A stretch of 64,000 nucleotides of DNA, from NCBI GenBank assembly GCA_016720805.1, contig JADKJZ010000016.1, forward strand, positions 1 to 64,000, written 5' to 3'. A program made the position numbers and the translations under genes. The DNA comes from Gemmatimonadota bacterium (GTDB lineage: Bacteria; Gemmatimonadota; Gemmatimonadetes; Gemmatimonadales; GWC2-71-9). The notes below the pieces were generated by a model. It made no database searches, was not told where the DNA came from, and worked only from the letters and a program-made list of their open reading frames with translations. This document shows positions 19,735-29,435 of the stretch, piece by piece; position 1 is the stretch's first letter; each line of letters starts with the position of its first letter.

Positions 19735-20031
19735 TCAGCCCTTGAGCAAGTTGAACTGCCGGAGATCGACCGACTGCACATGTCGGAAGATCGCGAGAAT
19801 GATGGCCAGGCCGACGGCCGCCTCGGCCGCCGCCACCGTCATCACGAAGAAGACCATGATCTGGCCGCTGGTGCCGTGCACCTGCGCCAATGCCACCAGC
19901 GCCAGGTTCACGGCGTTGAGCATCAACTCGACGCACATGAAGACGACGATGGCGTTGCGGCGCATCAGCACGCCCACCACGCCGAGTGCGAACAGGACGG
20001 CCGAGAGTGCGAGGGAAGGACCGAGCAGCAT
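19735..20031 (-). CDS. nuoK: NADH-quinone oxidoreductase subunit K
   Basis: Three-TM subunit of complex I (98 aa). The two membrane Glu residues important for proton transfer are visible in FMCVELMLNAVNL and in TVAAAEAAVGLAI. The start MLLGPSLALS at 20031 overlaps the nuoJ stop and is preferred to the longer reading frame, which continues into nuoJ sequence. Confidence 0.96.
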   Translation of the reverse strand: MLLGPSLALSAVLFALGVVGVLMRRNAIVVFMCVELMLNAVNLALVALAQVHGTSGQIMVFFVMTVAAAEAAVGLAIILAIFRHVQSVDLRQFNLLKG

Positions 20032-20591
20032 CAGAGCCTCTTCTTCGCGAGGACGACGGCGCCGATGACGGCCGCCAGCAACAGCACCGAGGTGATCTCG
20101 AACGGAATCAGGTACCCCTGGAAGAGCGGCTCCGCGATCCGGCCGACCACCCCGCGCGGATCCGGCATCGCCTGGGCCGCGGAGGGGAAGACGTAGGCGG
20201 GGACCGCCATCGAATCGGGCATCGTGGAGAACTCGCGCGCCAGCCGTTCCGGCGAGTAGGCCCTGAGTCGAACGAGTTCGGCACCCATGAACGACGCGAT
20301 CCCGCCGGCCACCAGCCAGGCCGGCCACCGCTTCCACTCGCGCGGGACCGGCTCGATGTTGAGCAGCATGATCACGAAGAGGAAGAGCACCATCACCGCG
20401 CCGGCGTAGACCAGCACCTGGATCGCCGCGATGAATTCCGCGTTCAGCAGGACGTAGATCCCCGCGAGCGCAAACATCGTCGAGACCAGCCAGAGTGCCG
20501 ACGCGACCGCGTTGGTCCGCGTGATGCAGAGGAGGGCCGATGCCACGGCCCAGGAGGCGAAGATCCAGAAGACGAGCGTGACGGCGTTCAT
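20031..20591 (-). CDS. nuoJ: NADH-quinone oxidoreductase subunit J
   Basis: Membrane subunit of complex I, 186 aa with five hydrophobic helices. The conserved third helix VLVYAGAVMVLFLFVIMLL contains the Tyr and glycine of the pi-bulge region. The ATG at 20591 (MNAVTLVFWIF) is the family start. It follows nuoI by one base and overlaps nuoK. Confidence 0.95.
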   Translation of the reverse strand: MNAVTLVFWIFASWAVASALLCITRTNAVASALWLVSTMFALAGIYVLLNAEFIAAIQVLVYAGAVMVLFLFVIMLLNIEPVPREWKRWPAWLVAGGIASFMGAELVRLRAYSPERLAREFSTMPDSMAVPAYVFPSAAQAMPDPRGVVGRIAEPLFQGYLIPFEITSVLLLAAVIGAVVLAKKRL

Positions 20592-20592
20592 C

Positions 20593-21099
20593 TCACTCGC
20601 CTCGCGGATCGGAGGGATCCCACAGCGACGAGACGGGATGGACCTGCGCCGAGAGCCGCTCCAGATCGTAGACGAAGCGGTCGCGCGAATATTCGGCGTT
20701 CTCGTAGTGCACGCCGACATGGATCGCCTCTTCGGGGCAGACTTCCTGGCAGTAGCCGCAGAAGACGCACCGGAACTCGTCGATCTCGTAGATCAGCGGG
20801 TAGCGGTTCCCTGCCTCATCCTCGCCCGGCACCAGCTTGATGCAGTTGGCCGGACAGATCTGCGGGCAGAGGCCGCAGGCGACGCACTTGGATCGCCCCT
20901 GCTCATCGGTGAGCATCCGGTGGGTCCCGCGCCACCGCGTGGCGAGGCGCCAGTCGTCCGTGCTCTTCTGTTCGGGGTACTGCATGGTGAAGCGCGGCTG
21001 GAACATGTGCTTGAACGTCAGCACCATCCCCTTGAGCGTGGCCCGCAGGTACGAGACCTCGCGGTCCGGCCGATGCATCACCTTCACGCCGATGGCCAT
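20593..21099 (-). CDS. nuoI: NADH-quinone oxidoreductase subunit I
   Basis: Carries clusters N6a and N6b in the peripheral arm of complex I. 168 aa with two [4Fe-4S] ferredoxin motifs, CVACGLCPQICP and CVFCGYCQEVCP, and the amphipathic N-terminus (GMVLTFKHMFQPRFTMQYP). The ATG at 21099 shares its last base context with the nuoH stop (one-base overlap). Confidence 0.97.
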   Translation of the reverse strand: MAIGVKVMHRPDREVSYLRATLKGMVLTFKHMFQPRFTMQYPEQKSTDDWRLATRWRGTHRMLTDEQGRSKCVACGLCPQICPANCIKLVPGEDEAGNRYPLIYEIDEFRCVFCGYCQEVCPEEAIHVGVHYENAEYSRDRFVYDLERLSAQVHPVSSLWDPSDPRGE

Positions 21100-22340
21100 T
21101 ACTCCTCCCCGGTGGTGCGCGCGGCCAGTCGGACCGGCCGCATCGGGGTGCTCACACCCCGCACGACCCGGCCACGATCCAGCACGAAGATCAACAGCCA
21201 CCCCAGGACCACGTTCAACCCGAGCAACCCGAACGCCTGCGCCCGCGGCGTGGTCCAGCCGAGCCCGCGGTCCAGGCCCCAGATCGCCCCGGCCGTCACC
21301 AGGATGTAGGCGAGCGCCAGCGGCAGCAGGACCTTCCAGCCCAGCGACATCAGCTGGTCGTAGCGGAAGCGCGGCAGCGTCCAGCGGATCCACATCACGA
21401 AGAAGATCCAGAAGAACATCTTGCCGAAGAAGAAGAGATGGGTCACCAGCGTCTGGGCGAGGCCGCCCTGCTGGTCCCAGGTCGTGAACGGGATGTCCCA
21501 GCCGCCGAAGAAGAGCGTGGTCAGCATCGCCGAAATCGTCACGATGTGGGCGAACTCGGCGATCATGAACATCGAGAACTTCATCGCCGAGTACTCGGTG
21601 TGGTACCCGGTCACCAGCTCCGACTCGGCCTCGGGCAGGTCGAACGGCAGGCGGTTGGTCTCGGCGAAGCCGGCGATGAGGAAGACGAAGAACGAGATGA
21701 AGAGCGGGCCGACGAACCAGAGTCCCGCCTGCTGCTTGGCGATGATCTCGCTGAAGGAGACGTTGCCGGTCAGCAGCAGCAGCGGAATGAGCGAGAGCCC
21801 CATCGCGACTTCGTAGGAGATCATCTGCGCCGACGCGCGCAAGCCGCCAAGGAGCGAGTACTTGCTGTTCGACGACCAGCCGGCCAGCGCCACGCCGTAG
21901 ACGCCGAGAGAGGAGATGGCGAGTACGAAGAGGAAACCCACCGGCAGGTCGGCGATCGAGATCGTCATCGGACCGTCGAAGGTGGCACGGCCGATCAGCG
22001 GCAGGGTGATGTCGAAGTGGAGCGGCAACGGCGCGGCCAGCGGAATCACCGCCAACAGCATCAGTGCCGGAATGAAGGAGAAGGCCGGCGCCAACATGAA
22101 GAGCGCCCCGCTGGCGCCCGCCGGACGGGTCTCTTCCTTGATGAAGTTCTTGAGGCCGTCGGCCGCGGGCTGCAGGATGCCGAAGGGCCCCACCCGGTTC
22201 GGGCCCGGCCGGTTCTGCATCCACCCTGCCACCTTCCGCTCCATCAACGTCATCAGCGCGACGCCCACCAGCAACACCGTGAAGATGACGAGCAACCTGA
22301 TGACGGAAACCAGCAGGAATCCCTTCATGTCGGGACTCAT
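21099..22340 (-). CDS. nuoH: NADH-quinone oxidoreductase subunit H
   Basis: Membrane subunit that forms the quinone-entry chamber with NuoB and NuoD. 413 aa with eight or more TM helices. The conserved loops MERKVAGWMQNRPGPNRVGP (quinone site) and FAETNRLPFDLPEAESELV (acidic E-channel) are intact. The C-terminus is longer than in E. coli. The ATG at 22340 overlaps the nuoG stop by four bases. Confidence 0.97.
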   Translation of the reverse strand: MSPDMKGFLLVSVIRLLVIFTVLLVGVALMTLMERKVAGWMQNRPGPNRVGPFGILQPAADGLKNFIKEETRPAGASGALFMLAPAFSFIPALMLLAVIPLAAPLPLHFDITLPLIGRATFDGPMTISIADLPVGFLFVLAISSLGVYGVALAGWSSNSKYSLLGGLRASAQMISYEVAMGLSLIPLLLLTGNVSFSEIIAKQQAGLWFVGPLFISFFVFLIAGFAETNRLPFDLPEAESELVTGYHTEYSAMKFSMFMIAEFAHIVTISAMLTTLFFGGWDIPFTTWDQQGGLAQTLVTHLFFFGKMFFWIFFVMWIRWTLPRFRYDQLMSLGWKVLLPLALAYILVTAGAIWGLDRGLGWTTPRAQAFGLLGLNVVLGWLLIFVLDRGRVVRGVSTPMRPVRLAARTTGEE

Positions 22341-23896
22341 GCCGTCACCCCCGCGCCCGTGACCACGCGGCCGGTGAGGCCCAGGTCGCGGTGCGTCATC
22401 CCGGCGAAGGGTGCCAGCGCGCCGAACGCATCGGACGCGGTGGCCGGGGCTTCGCGCTCAGGCGCGTTGAGCGCCCAGGCCTCCCAGCAGACACGCCACG
22501 CCGGCCAGGCCATCCCGGGTGCCGGACGCGCCGGGAGGAAGCGCTGGGCACGACCATCGCGATTCACGTAGACACCCTGCTCCTCGACCATCGCGGTGAT
22601 CGGCAGGACCAGCGCGGCAGGGCCCAGGCGTGGGTCGGCCACGGTGGCGAGGTGCACGACTGCGCCACCCGACGCGACCGACGCCGCCTCGGCGTCATCC
22701 AGTTCAACATCCAGCACGACCACCAGCGCCGCACTGGTTGCCGCCGCCACCGCTCCGGCGAAGTCACGACCGATGCCGAGCAGTTCGGCACCGCCAAGAT
22801 TGGCGGCGCGTTCGGCGCGGAGCGCCAGATTCGGAATGGTCCCGATCGGCGCTTCAGGGCCGAGGGGCACCTTCATGGCGGCGGTGACCCGGTGCCCGCC
22901 CAGCAACTGAAGCGCCGCCCCCAACGATTCCACCGACGCGCGGCCACCGGCGAGCAGCACCACGGGCCCTTCGACGTTCCGCACCAGCGCGGCGAGTCCT
23001 TCCAGGGCACTCGGCCAGTCGGTGGCGTGGTGGCGGGTGCCGTCGTGCGCCATCGGCGCCTCGACCCGATCCCCACGGTTCATCCAGCGATAGTCCCTGC
23101 GGCCGGTGTCACAGATGAAGTGGCGATTGACCTCGAGATTGGCGCGGGGGCGCAAGCGCACCACCGCGTCGTCACGGGTGTCGACCATGATGTTGCATCC
23201 CTGCGTGCAGCCGGGGCAGATCGACGCCGTCTTGTCGAGGTCCCAGGCGCGGGCCTTGTGCAGAAAGTCCTTCGAGACGAGCGAGCCGACCGGGCAGAGG
23301 TCGACCACGTTGCCGGCCCAATCATGATCGAGCAGCGCGCTCGGATCGATGCCGATATAGGCCCGGTCGCCCCGCTCGGAGACGTTCAGCACCTTCTCGC
23401 CGGCGACGTTGCTCATGAAGCGGACGCAACGGGTGCAGAGGATGCAGCGGTTGGCGACGTAGAGGATGTCGGGACCGAAATCCTCGACCGGATTGTAGCG
23501 CTTCGGGTAGTCACCATAGCGCGAGGCGGCCTGCCCTTCCTGGAAGACGAAGTCCTGCAGCTCGCACTCACCTGCCTGGTCGCAGACCGGGCAATCGAGC
23601 GGGTGGTTGATCAGCAGGAACTCCAACACTCCCTCGCGCGCCTTCTTCGCCGCCGGTGAGTGGACGTGGATCACCTGGCCATCGGCGATCGGCGTCACGC
23701 AGGACGGCACCAGCTTCGGGAACTTCTCGATCTCGACCAGGCACATCCGACAGACGGCCGGCGACGGCAGCGAGGGATGGTAGCAGTAGTGCGGGACCAG
23801 GACGCCGGCCTGCTTGGCAGCCTCGATGATGGAGGTGCCCTTGGGCACCGTCACCTGCACGCCTTCGATCGTGACCGACACCATCTCGATGGTCAT
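22337..23896 (-). CDS. nuoG: NADH-quinone oxidoreductase subunit G (short form)
   Basis: Iron-sulfur subunit of the peripheral arm. It has the N-terminal [2Fe-2S] domain (Cys residues from PHYCYHPS to CRMC), the His-Cys [4Fe-4S] motif HPLDCPVCDQAGECEL, the CILCTRC...CP ferredoxin cysteines, and a CPGCTQGC segment. At 519 aa it is much shorter than the E. coli 900-aa form; most of the molybdopterin-oxidoreductase-like domain is absent. The four-base overlap with nuoH argues that the end is natural. ATG at 23896. Confidence 0.95.
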   Translation of the reverse strand: MTIEMVSVTIEGVQVTVPKGTSIIEAAKQAGVLVPHYCYHPSLPSPAVCRMCLVEIEKFPKLVPSCVTPIADGQVIHVHSPAAKKAREGVLEFLLINHPLDCPVCDQAGECELQDFVFQEGQAASRYGDYPKRYNPVEDFGPDILYVANRCILCTRCVRFMSNVAGEKVLNVSERGDRAYIGIDPSALLDHDWAGNVVDLCPVGSLVSKDFLHKARAWDLDKTASICPGCTQGCNIMVDTRDDAVVRLRPRANLEVNRHFICDTGRRDYRWMNRGDRVEAPMAHDGTRHHATDWPSALEGLAALVRNVEGPVVLLAGGRASVESLGAALQLLGGHRVTAAMKVPLGPEAPIGTIPNLALRAERAANLGGAELLGIGRDFAGAVAAATSAALVVVLDVELDDAEAASVASGGAVVHLATVADPRLGPAALVLPITAMVEEQGVYVNRDGRAQRFLPARPAPGMAWPAWRVCWEAWALNAPEREAPATASDAFGALAPFAGMTHRDLGLTGRVVTGAGVTA

Positions 23897-23900
23897 CGGG

Positions 23901-25207
<1,307 letters not shown>

Positions 25208-25208
<1 letters not shown>

Positions 25209-25708
25209 CAGGGATACCTGGCGAGGAGGGCCGGAATGCTCTCGCGCGTCACCGACTCGATGAAGTCGTCGTTGATCAAGACCGGCGTGTTGAAGGCGCA
25301 GGCACCAAGGCATTCCGCCTCGGCCACGGTGAAGCGTCCATCCGGCGACGTGGCGCCAAGTTCGCCGCAGCCCGTGTGTTCGAGGAACGCCTCGAGGACG
25401 CCCTCCGCGCCGCAGATGTTGCACGGCGACGTGGTGCAGACCTGGATGAAGTACTTCCCCACCGGGTGCAGGTGGTACATGGTGTAGAACGAGACGACGC
25501 CGCGGATGTAGGCCGGCGTGATCCCGAGTTCTCCGGCGATCTCGTGGATCGCTTCCGGGGCGACCCACCCCCGCGCCTCCTGGACCATCCAGAGCGAGGG
25601 TAGCAACAGGGCCTGGCGATTGGGATACTTGGTCGCGAGCGCCTCGAGGCGGGCCTTGGTCTCGCCGGTGAACACTGGCTGATACGGCTCGGTGGAGTGG
25701 CCGGTCAT
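25208..25708 (-). CDS. nuoE: NADH-quinone oxidoreductase subunit E
   Basis: Thioredoxin-fold [2Fe-2S] (N1a) subunit of the NADH dehydrogenase module, 166 aa. Ligands are in CTTSPCNICG (first pair) and CLGACAFNTPV (second pair), the standard C-x4-C and C-x3-C pattern. The ATG at 25708 overlaps the nuoD stop by four bases. Confidence 0.97.
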
Positions 25709-26991
25709 CGGTCAATCTCTCCCATCACGATGTCCACGCTGGCGTTGATCGCGATGACGTCGGACAGCAGCGCTCCTTCGCAGAGGCGCGGCAGGACGGC
25801 AAGGTTGAGGAACGAGGGCGGACGGATGCGCCACCGCACCGGCTTCGCGGTGCCGTCGGAAACGAAGTAGTAGCCCAGCTCACCCTTGGGGTTCTCGGCG
25901 CCGAAGTAGACCTCGCCAGCCGGCACCTTGATTCCTTCCATCACCTGCTTGAAGTGGAAGATCATCGCTTCCATGTCGCCCATCGCGCGCGACTTTGGCG
26001 GCAGGATGACGCGCGGATCGGCGACGTTCACCGGGCCGGGCTGGATCCGGTCAAGGGCCTGTTCGAGGATGCGCGTCGACTGGAACATTTCCTCGAGGCG
26101 GACGCGATAGCGGTCGTAGATGTCGCCGTACTGGCCGATCGGCACGTCAAAGTCGAACTCGTCGTAGCCGAGGTACGGGCGGTCCTTGCGGACATCGTAG
26201 TCGACGCCGCTTGCCCGCAGCATCGGGCCGGAGAGCGAGTAGTTGATTGCCTCTTCCGGGCCGAGGACGCCGACGCCCTGCGTCCGCCCGCACCAGATGC
26301 CGTTGTTGGTGAACATCGTGTCCACCTCGCGCAGCACCGACGGGAAGTTGCGGACGAACTCGCGCAATCCCGCTTCCCACCCATCCGGCACATCGGCCAG
26401 CATCCCGCCGACGCGCGACACGGAGGTCGTGAGCCGGGCGCCGGTCCACGCTTCCTGGAGGTTGTAGATCAGCTCGCGCTGCTGGAACATCCAGAGGAAT
26501 GGCGTGAAGGCGCCGAGATCGATGCCGGTGGTGCCGAGCCAGACGAGGTGCGAGATGATCCGGCTCATCTCGCAGGCGATCACGCGCAGGTACCGGCAGC
26601 GCTCGGTGATCTCGATCCCCATCATCGCCTCGACCGCCATCGCGAGGGCGACGTTGTTGGCCATCGGGGCGAGATAGTCGGTGCGGTCGGTGAGCGGGAT
26701 GATCTGGTTGTACTGCCGGTACTCCCCGAGCTTCTCGAAGCCGGAGTGGAGGTAGCCGACGTGCGGGATCACCCGCTTGACCGTCTCGCCTTCGAGTTCG
26801 ACCACAAGCCGAAGCACGCCGTGTGTCGCCGGGTGTTGCGGGCCGATGTTGACCAGCATGTGTTCGGCGCCGAAGTCGTCGGAGACGGACTCGCTCGGGC
26901 GGCGGGCCACGCCGAGGGGGATGTTGCGGACCTTGCCGTCGGCGCCGATCGTCGGCGTGCTCATCGAGAGCTCGAGCGTGCGGCGACTCAC
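25705..26991 (-). CDS. nuoD: NADH-quinone oxidoreductase subunit D
   Basis: 49-kDa-type subunit that forms the quinone cavity with NuoB; about 428 aa. It has the family signature NIGPQHPATHGVLRLVVEL with the quinone-site His, and GYLHSGFEKLGEYR. A GTG at 26991 overlaps the nuoC stop (GTGA) and has AAGGAGG eight bases upstream. An ATG at 26964 is also possible but has no clear ribosome site, so the GTG is chosen. Confidence 0.96.
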   Translation of the reverse strand: MSRRTLELSMSTPTIGADGKVRNIPLGVARRPSESVSDDFGAEHMLVNIGPQHPATHGVLRLVVELEGETVKRVIPHVGYLHSGFEKLGEYRQYNQIIPLTDRTDYLAPMANNVALAMAVEAMMGIEITERCRYLRVIACEMSRIISHLVWLGTTGIDLGAFTPFLWMFQQRELIYNLQEAWTGARLTTSVSRVGGMLADVPDGWEAGLREFVRNFPSVLREVDTMFTNNGIWCGRTQGVGVLGPEEAINYSLSGPMLRASGVDYDVRKDRPYLGYDEFDFDVPIGQYGDIYDRYRVRLEEMFQSTRILEQALDRIQPGPVNVADPRVILPPKSRAMGDMEAMIFHFKQVMEGIKVPAGEVYFGAENPKGELGYYFVSDGTAKPVRWRIRPPSFLNLAVLPRLCEGALLSDVIAINASVDIVMGEIDR

Positions 26992-27647
26992 GACGCCCCC
27001 TCCTTGGTCCGGGTCAGCAGACGCGCCTGCATGTCGGCCGGGAGTTCCTGGTAGGCGTCGGCAATGGACAGCTCTTCCATCGAGTAGTGGGCCTCGGGAT
27101 TCGCGGCGAGCGCCTGCAGCGTCTGTTCGGCCCGCGACCGGTGGCCGCGGAGCGGGAAGGACTTCCGGAGTGGATGCCCCTCGGAGTAGGTCTCCCACAT
27201 CAGGATGCGGCGGAGATCGCCGTGGCCGGCGAAGACGACGCCGAACATGTCCCACGCCTCACGCTCCAGCCACTCGGCGCCCTTCCAGAGATCCGTCACC
27301 GTGGCGACCTCGAGGCGAGCGGTCGGGTCGAGGGCGATCTTGACGCGGAGATCGACACGACGCGCCAGCGACCGCAACTGATAGACGACCTCGAGCGGCC
27401 GTTCAGGATCGCGGTATTCGACGGCGGTGATATCGGTGAGGTAGTCGAACGCCTGGGCGGGATCCTGCTGGAGCCATTCCAGGATGTCGTGGGCACGGGC
27501 CGCGGCGACCTGGACCACCTGCTGGCCCGAGTGGAGGGCGGTCCGTTCGATCGCGGTCCCCCAGCGCTCGCGAAGCGCAGCCACCGTCGCGGCGGCTCCC
27601 AGGGCGGCGCGTTCCGCCGGGGTGCCGGCGGGGTCGCCTGCGCTCAT
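26988..27647 (-). CDS. nuoC: NADH-quinone oxidoreductase subunit C
   Basis: 30-kDa-type peripheral-arm subunit, 219 aa, not fused to NuoD. The conserved core includes DYLTDITAVEYRD, the WLEREAWDMFGVVFAGH signature, and RILMWETYSEGHPLRK. The ATG at 27647 overlaps the nuoB stop by four bases. Confidence 0.95.
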   Translation of the reverse strand: MSAGDPAGTPAERAALGAAATVAALRERWGTAIERTALHSGQQVVQVAAARAHDILEWLQQDPAQAFDYLTDITAVEYRDPERPLEVVYQLRSLARRVDLRVKIALDPTARLEVATVTDLWKGAEWLEREAWDMFGVVFAGHGDLRRILMWETYSEGHPLRKSFPLRGHRSRAEQTLQALAANPEAHYSMEELSIADAYQELPADMQARLLTRTKEGAS

Positions 27648-28264
27648 CCCGACCTCGTCTGGCTGACCGAATTGCCGAACGGCTCCGAGACCTCGTTGAT
27701 CTCGTCGGGGCGGCGGAAGAGGCCGTCGGCCTGGACCAGGTGCTCCACGCGGAGCATCGGGTCGACCATCGACTCCTGCTTGATCTTCTTCTGGAGCATC
27801 AGGATGCCGTACAGCAGCCCTTCCGGTCGCGGTGGGCAGCCGGGAACGTAGACGTCGACCGGAATGATCGTGTCGATCCCCTGCACCATCGCGTAGGTGT
27901 CGAAGATGCCGCCAGTCGAGGCGCAGGCGCCCATCGAGATGGCCCACTTCGGCTGGGGCATCTGGTCCCAGATCCGGCGAATGACGGGCGCCAGCTTGAA
28001 CGGGAGGCGTCCGGCGCAGATCAGGACATCGGCCTGCCGAGGGGAGAAGCTCTGGCGCTCCATCCCGAAGCGGGAGATGTCGTAGCGCGAGGCGGCGGTG
28101 GCCATGTACTCGATCGCGCAGCAGGCCGTGCCAAACGGCATCGGCCAGAGCGAGTTGGAGCGGGCCCAGTTGGCGAGGAAGTCGAGGCGGGTCGTGACCC
28201 AGTTGGGCGAGGTCAACTCCAGCGACTCATCGCTGCCCATCGGCGGCGGCAGGGTCAATCCCAT
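27644..28264 (-). CDS. nuoB: NADH-quinone oxidoreductase subunit B
   Basis: Holds the terminal cluster N2 that reduces quinone. 206 aa. The N2 ligands are the adjacent Cys pair in FGTACCAIEYMA, Cys in GACASTGG and Cys in VPGCPPRPEGL. The ATG at 28264 (MGLTLPPPMG) overlaps the end of nuoA by ten bases. The C-terminal extension past residue 160 is typical of this group. Confidence 0.97.
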   Translation of the reverse strand: MGLTLPPPMGSDESLELTSPNWVTTRLDFLANWARSNSLWPMPFGTACCAIEYMATAASRYDISRFGMERQSFSPRQADVLICAGRLPFKLAPVIRRIWDQMPQPKWAISMGACASTGGIFDTYAMVQGIDTIIPVDVYVPGCPPRPEGLLYGILMLQKKIKQESMVDPMLRVEHLVQADGLFRRPDEINEVSEPFGNSVSQTRSG

Positions 28265-28620
28265 TGCAGCGCTCCCCGCTTCCAGATGTAGACATAGCCG
28301 ACCGCCAGGATGAGCACGAAGGTCAGCATTTCGATGAAGAGCACCCCGCCCAGCTCCCGGAACTGCTGAAACGCCACGGCCCACGGCACCATGAACACGG
28401 TCTCGATGTCGAAGACGATGAACAGCATGGCGATCAGGTAGAACTTGACCGAGAAGCGCTCGCGGGCATCGCCGAGGACGGGCATCCCGGATTCGTAGGC
28501 AGCGAGCTTGACGGCGGTGGGACGGGACGAGGAGAGGAAGTGCGAGAGGCCAATGATCAGGGCGGCGTTGGCCGCCACGAAGAGGAGCAGCATGAGAATC
28601 GGGATGTACGGCTGCAGCAC
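28255..28620 (-). CDS. nuoA: NADH-quinone oxidoreductase subunit A
   Basis: Three-TM subunit at the junction of the two arms of complex I, 121 aa. The conserved loop KLAAYESGMPVLGDARERFSV is partly the NuoA signature YESG, and the acidic helix FIVFDIETVFMVPWAV is intact. The GTG start at 28620 gives VLQPYIPIL, the usual family N-terminus, with GAGGGGG upstream. It is the first gene of the 14-gene operon. Confidence 0.95.
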   Translation of the reverse strand: MLQPYIPILMLLLFVAANAALIIGLSHFLSSSRPTAVKLAAYESGMPVLGDARERFSVKFYLIAMLFIVFDIETVFMVPWAVAFQQFRELGGVLFIEMLTFVLILAVGYVYIWKRGALQWD

Positions 28621-28635
28621 GCCTTGCCCCCTCTC

Positions 28636-28649
28636 GTGAAATGTTTCAC
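28636..28649. promoter_or_regulatory. Palindrome GTGAAATGTTTCAC at the nuo transcription start
   Basis: A perfect 14-base palindrome lies directly after the predicted nuo -10 element, at about +3 to +16 of the transcript. This is a typical repressor-operator position. The cognate protein is unknown. The half-sites resemble those of parS, but their order is reversed. Confidence 0.5.
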
Positions 28650-28659
28650 AATCCCGACC

Positions 28660-28688
28660 AAAATACCGCCCTTGGGGGACGATTTCAA
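28660..28688 (-). promoter_or_regulatory. Sigma-70-type promoter of the nuo operon
   Basis: On the minus strand TTGAAA (28683-28688) and TATTTT (28660-28665) are separated by exactly 17 bases, about 40 bases before the nuoA GTG. It is the only good match in the nuoA-dcd gap in this orientation. Confidence 0.65.
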
Positions 28689-28724
28689 CCAGAGGGAGGC
28701 GGTGCATTGGCGGACTGGCACCCA

Positions 28725-28730
28725 TATATT
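28725..28730 (+). promoter_or_regulatory. Possible -10 element for dcd
   Basis: TATATT lies about 57 bases before the dcd ATG on the plus strand, within the divergent nuoA-dcd gap. No convincing -35 is seen at 16-18 bases, so this is a weak call. Confidence 0.3.
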
Positions 28731-28786
28731 CCCCGCCGTTGAACCGCGCTCCCCTCCAGTCCCCACCCCCACCTCGGCAGGCGCTG

Positions 28787-29347
28787 ATGTCCATCAAGTC
28801 GGACCGCTGGATCCGCCGCATGGCGACCGAACACGGCATGATCGAGCCCTTCACGGACGGGCAGGTCCGCGCCGGCGGCATCTCCTACGGCGTCTCGTCC
28901 TACGGCTACGACATGCGCGTTGCCAACGAGTTCAAGATCTTCACCAATGCCCTCTCGGCCATTGTCGACCCGAAGCACTTCGACGAGAAGAGCTTCGTGG
29001 AGTTCACCGGCGACGTCTGCGTCGTGCCGCCGAACTCCTTCGCGCTGGCCCGATCGGTGGAGTATTTCCGGATTCCGCGGAACGTGCTGACCATTTGCGT
29101 CGGCAAGTCGACCTACGCCCGATGCGGCATCATCACCAACGTGACGCCCTTCGAGCCGGAGTGGGAAGGCCACGTCACGCTGGAGATCAGCAACACGACG
29201 CCGCTCCCCGCCCGCGTCTACGCCAACGAGGGGATCTGCCAGGTGCTCTTCTTCGAGGCGGACGCGGACGATGTCTGCGAGACGAGCTACGCGGACAAGA
29301 AGGGGAAGTATCAGGCACAGCGTGGGGTGACGTTGCCGAGACTGTAG
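28787..29347 (+). CDS. dcd: dCTP deaminase
   Basis: Deaminates dCTP to dUTP, feeding dTMP synthesis; homotrimeric dUTPase-fold enzyme. 186 aa. The active-site segments GKSTYARCGII and EPEWEGHVTLEISN (with the catalytic Glu) are intact. The ATG at 28787 (MSIKSDRWIRRMA) is the family start; the in-frame upstream extension is Pro-rich and not conserved. One of only two plus-strand genes here. Whether it is the mono- or bifunctional form was not resolved. Confidence 0.95.
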   Translation: MSIKSDRWIRRMATEHGMIEPFTDGQVRAGGISYGVSSYGYDMRVANEFKIFTNALSAIVDPKHFDEKSFVEFTGDVCVVPPNSFALARSVEYFRIPRNVLTICVGKSTYARCGIITNVTPFEPEWEGHVTLEISNTTPLPARVYANEGICQVLFFEADADDVCETSYADKKGKYQAQRGVTLPRL

Positions 29348-29432
29348 GCGAACGGCGAACAGCGAACAGCGGGGTGTCCGGGGAATGCTTCCCGAGACAC
29401 CCCGCTCTTCATTTCCGCCGTTCGCCGTTCGC
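29348..29432. repeat. Heptamer-repeat inverted repeat around a terminator hairpin, dcd-pilT gap
   Basis: Immediately after the dcd stop come tandem heptamers GCGAACG, GCGAACA, GCGAACA (29348-29368). After the central hairpin come inverted copies (CGCCGTTCGCCGTTCGC, 29416-29432). The outer 13 bases of each side pair perfectly (29348-29360 with 29420-29432). The organisation resembles the element at 8717-8786. Confidence 0.8.
29369..29405. terminator. Bidirectional terminator hairpin between dcd and pilT
   Basis: GCGGGGTGTC (29369-29378) pairs perfectly with GACACCCCGC (29396-29405). The inner GGGAA/TTCCC extends the stem, giving a very stable hairpin between two convergent genes. A TCTTCATTT stretch follows on the plus strand. 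Confidence 0.7.
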
Positions 29433-29435
29433 TAT

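Noticed and set aside
16153..20196. A very long plus-strand open frame (about 1347 codons) opposite nuoK to nuoN
   Set aside because: It is the reverse complement of four conserved complex I genes; its product is His/Arg/Asp-rich low-complexity sequence with no family resemblance, as expected of antisense frames in GC-rich DNA.
22391..23659. Plus-strand open frame opposite nuoG
   Set aside because: Antisense of an iron-sulfur subunit; composition bias explains the absence of stops.
28636..28649. GTGAAATGTTTCAC considered as a ParB parS site
   Set aside because: parS is TGTTTCAC followed by GTGAAACA; here the half-sites occur in the opposite order, so ParB would not be expected to bind. No par gene is nearby.
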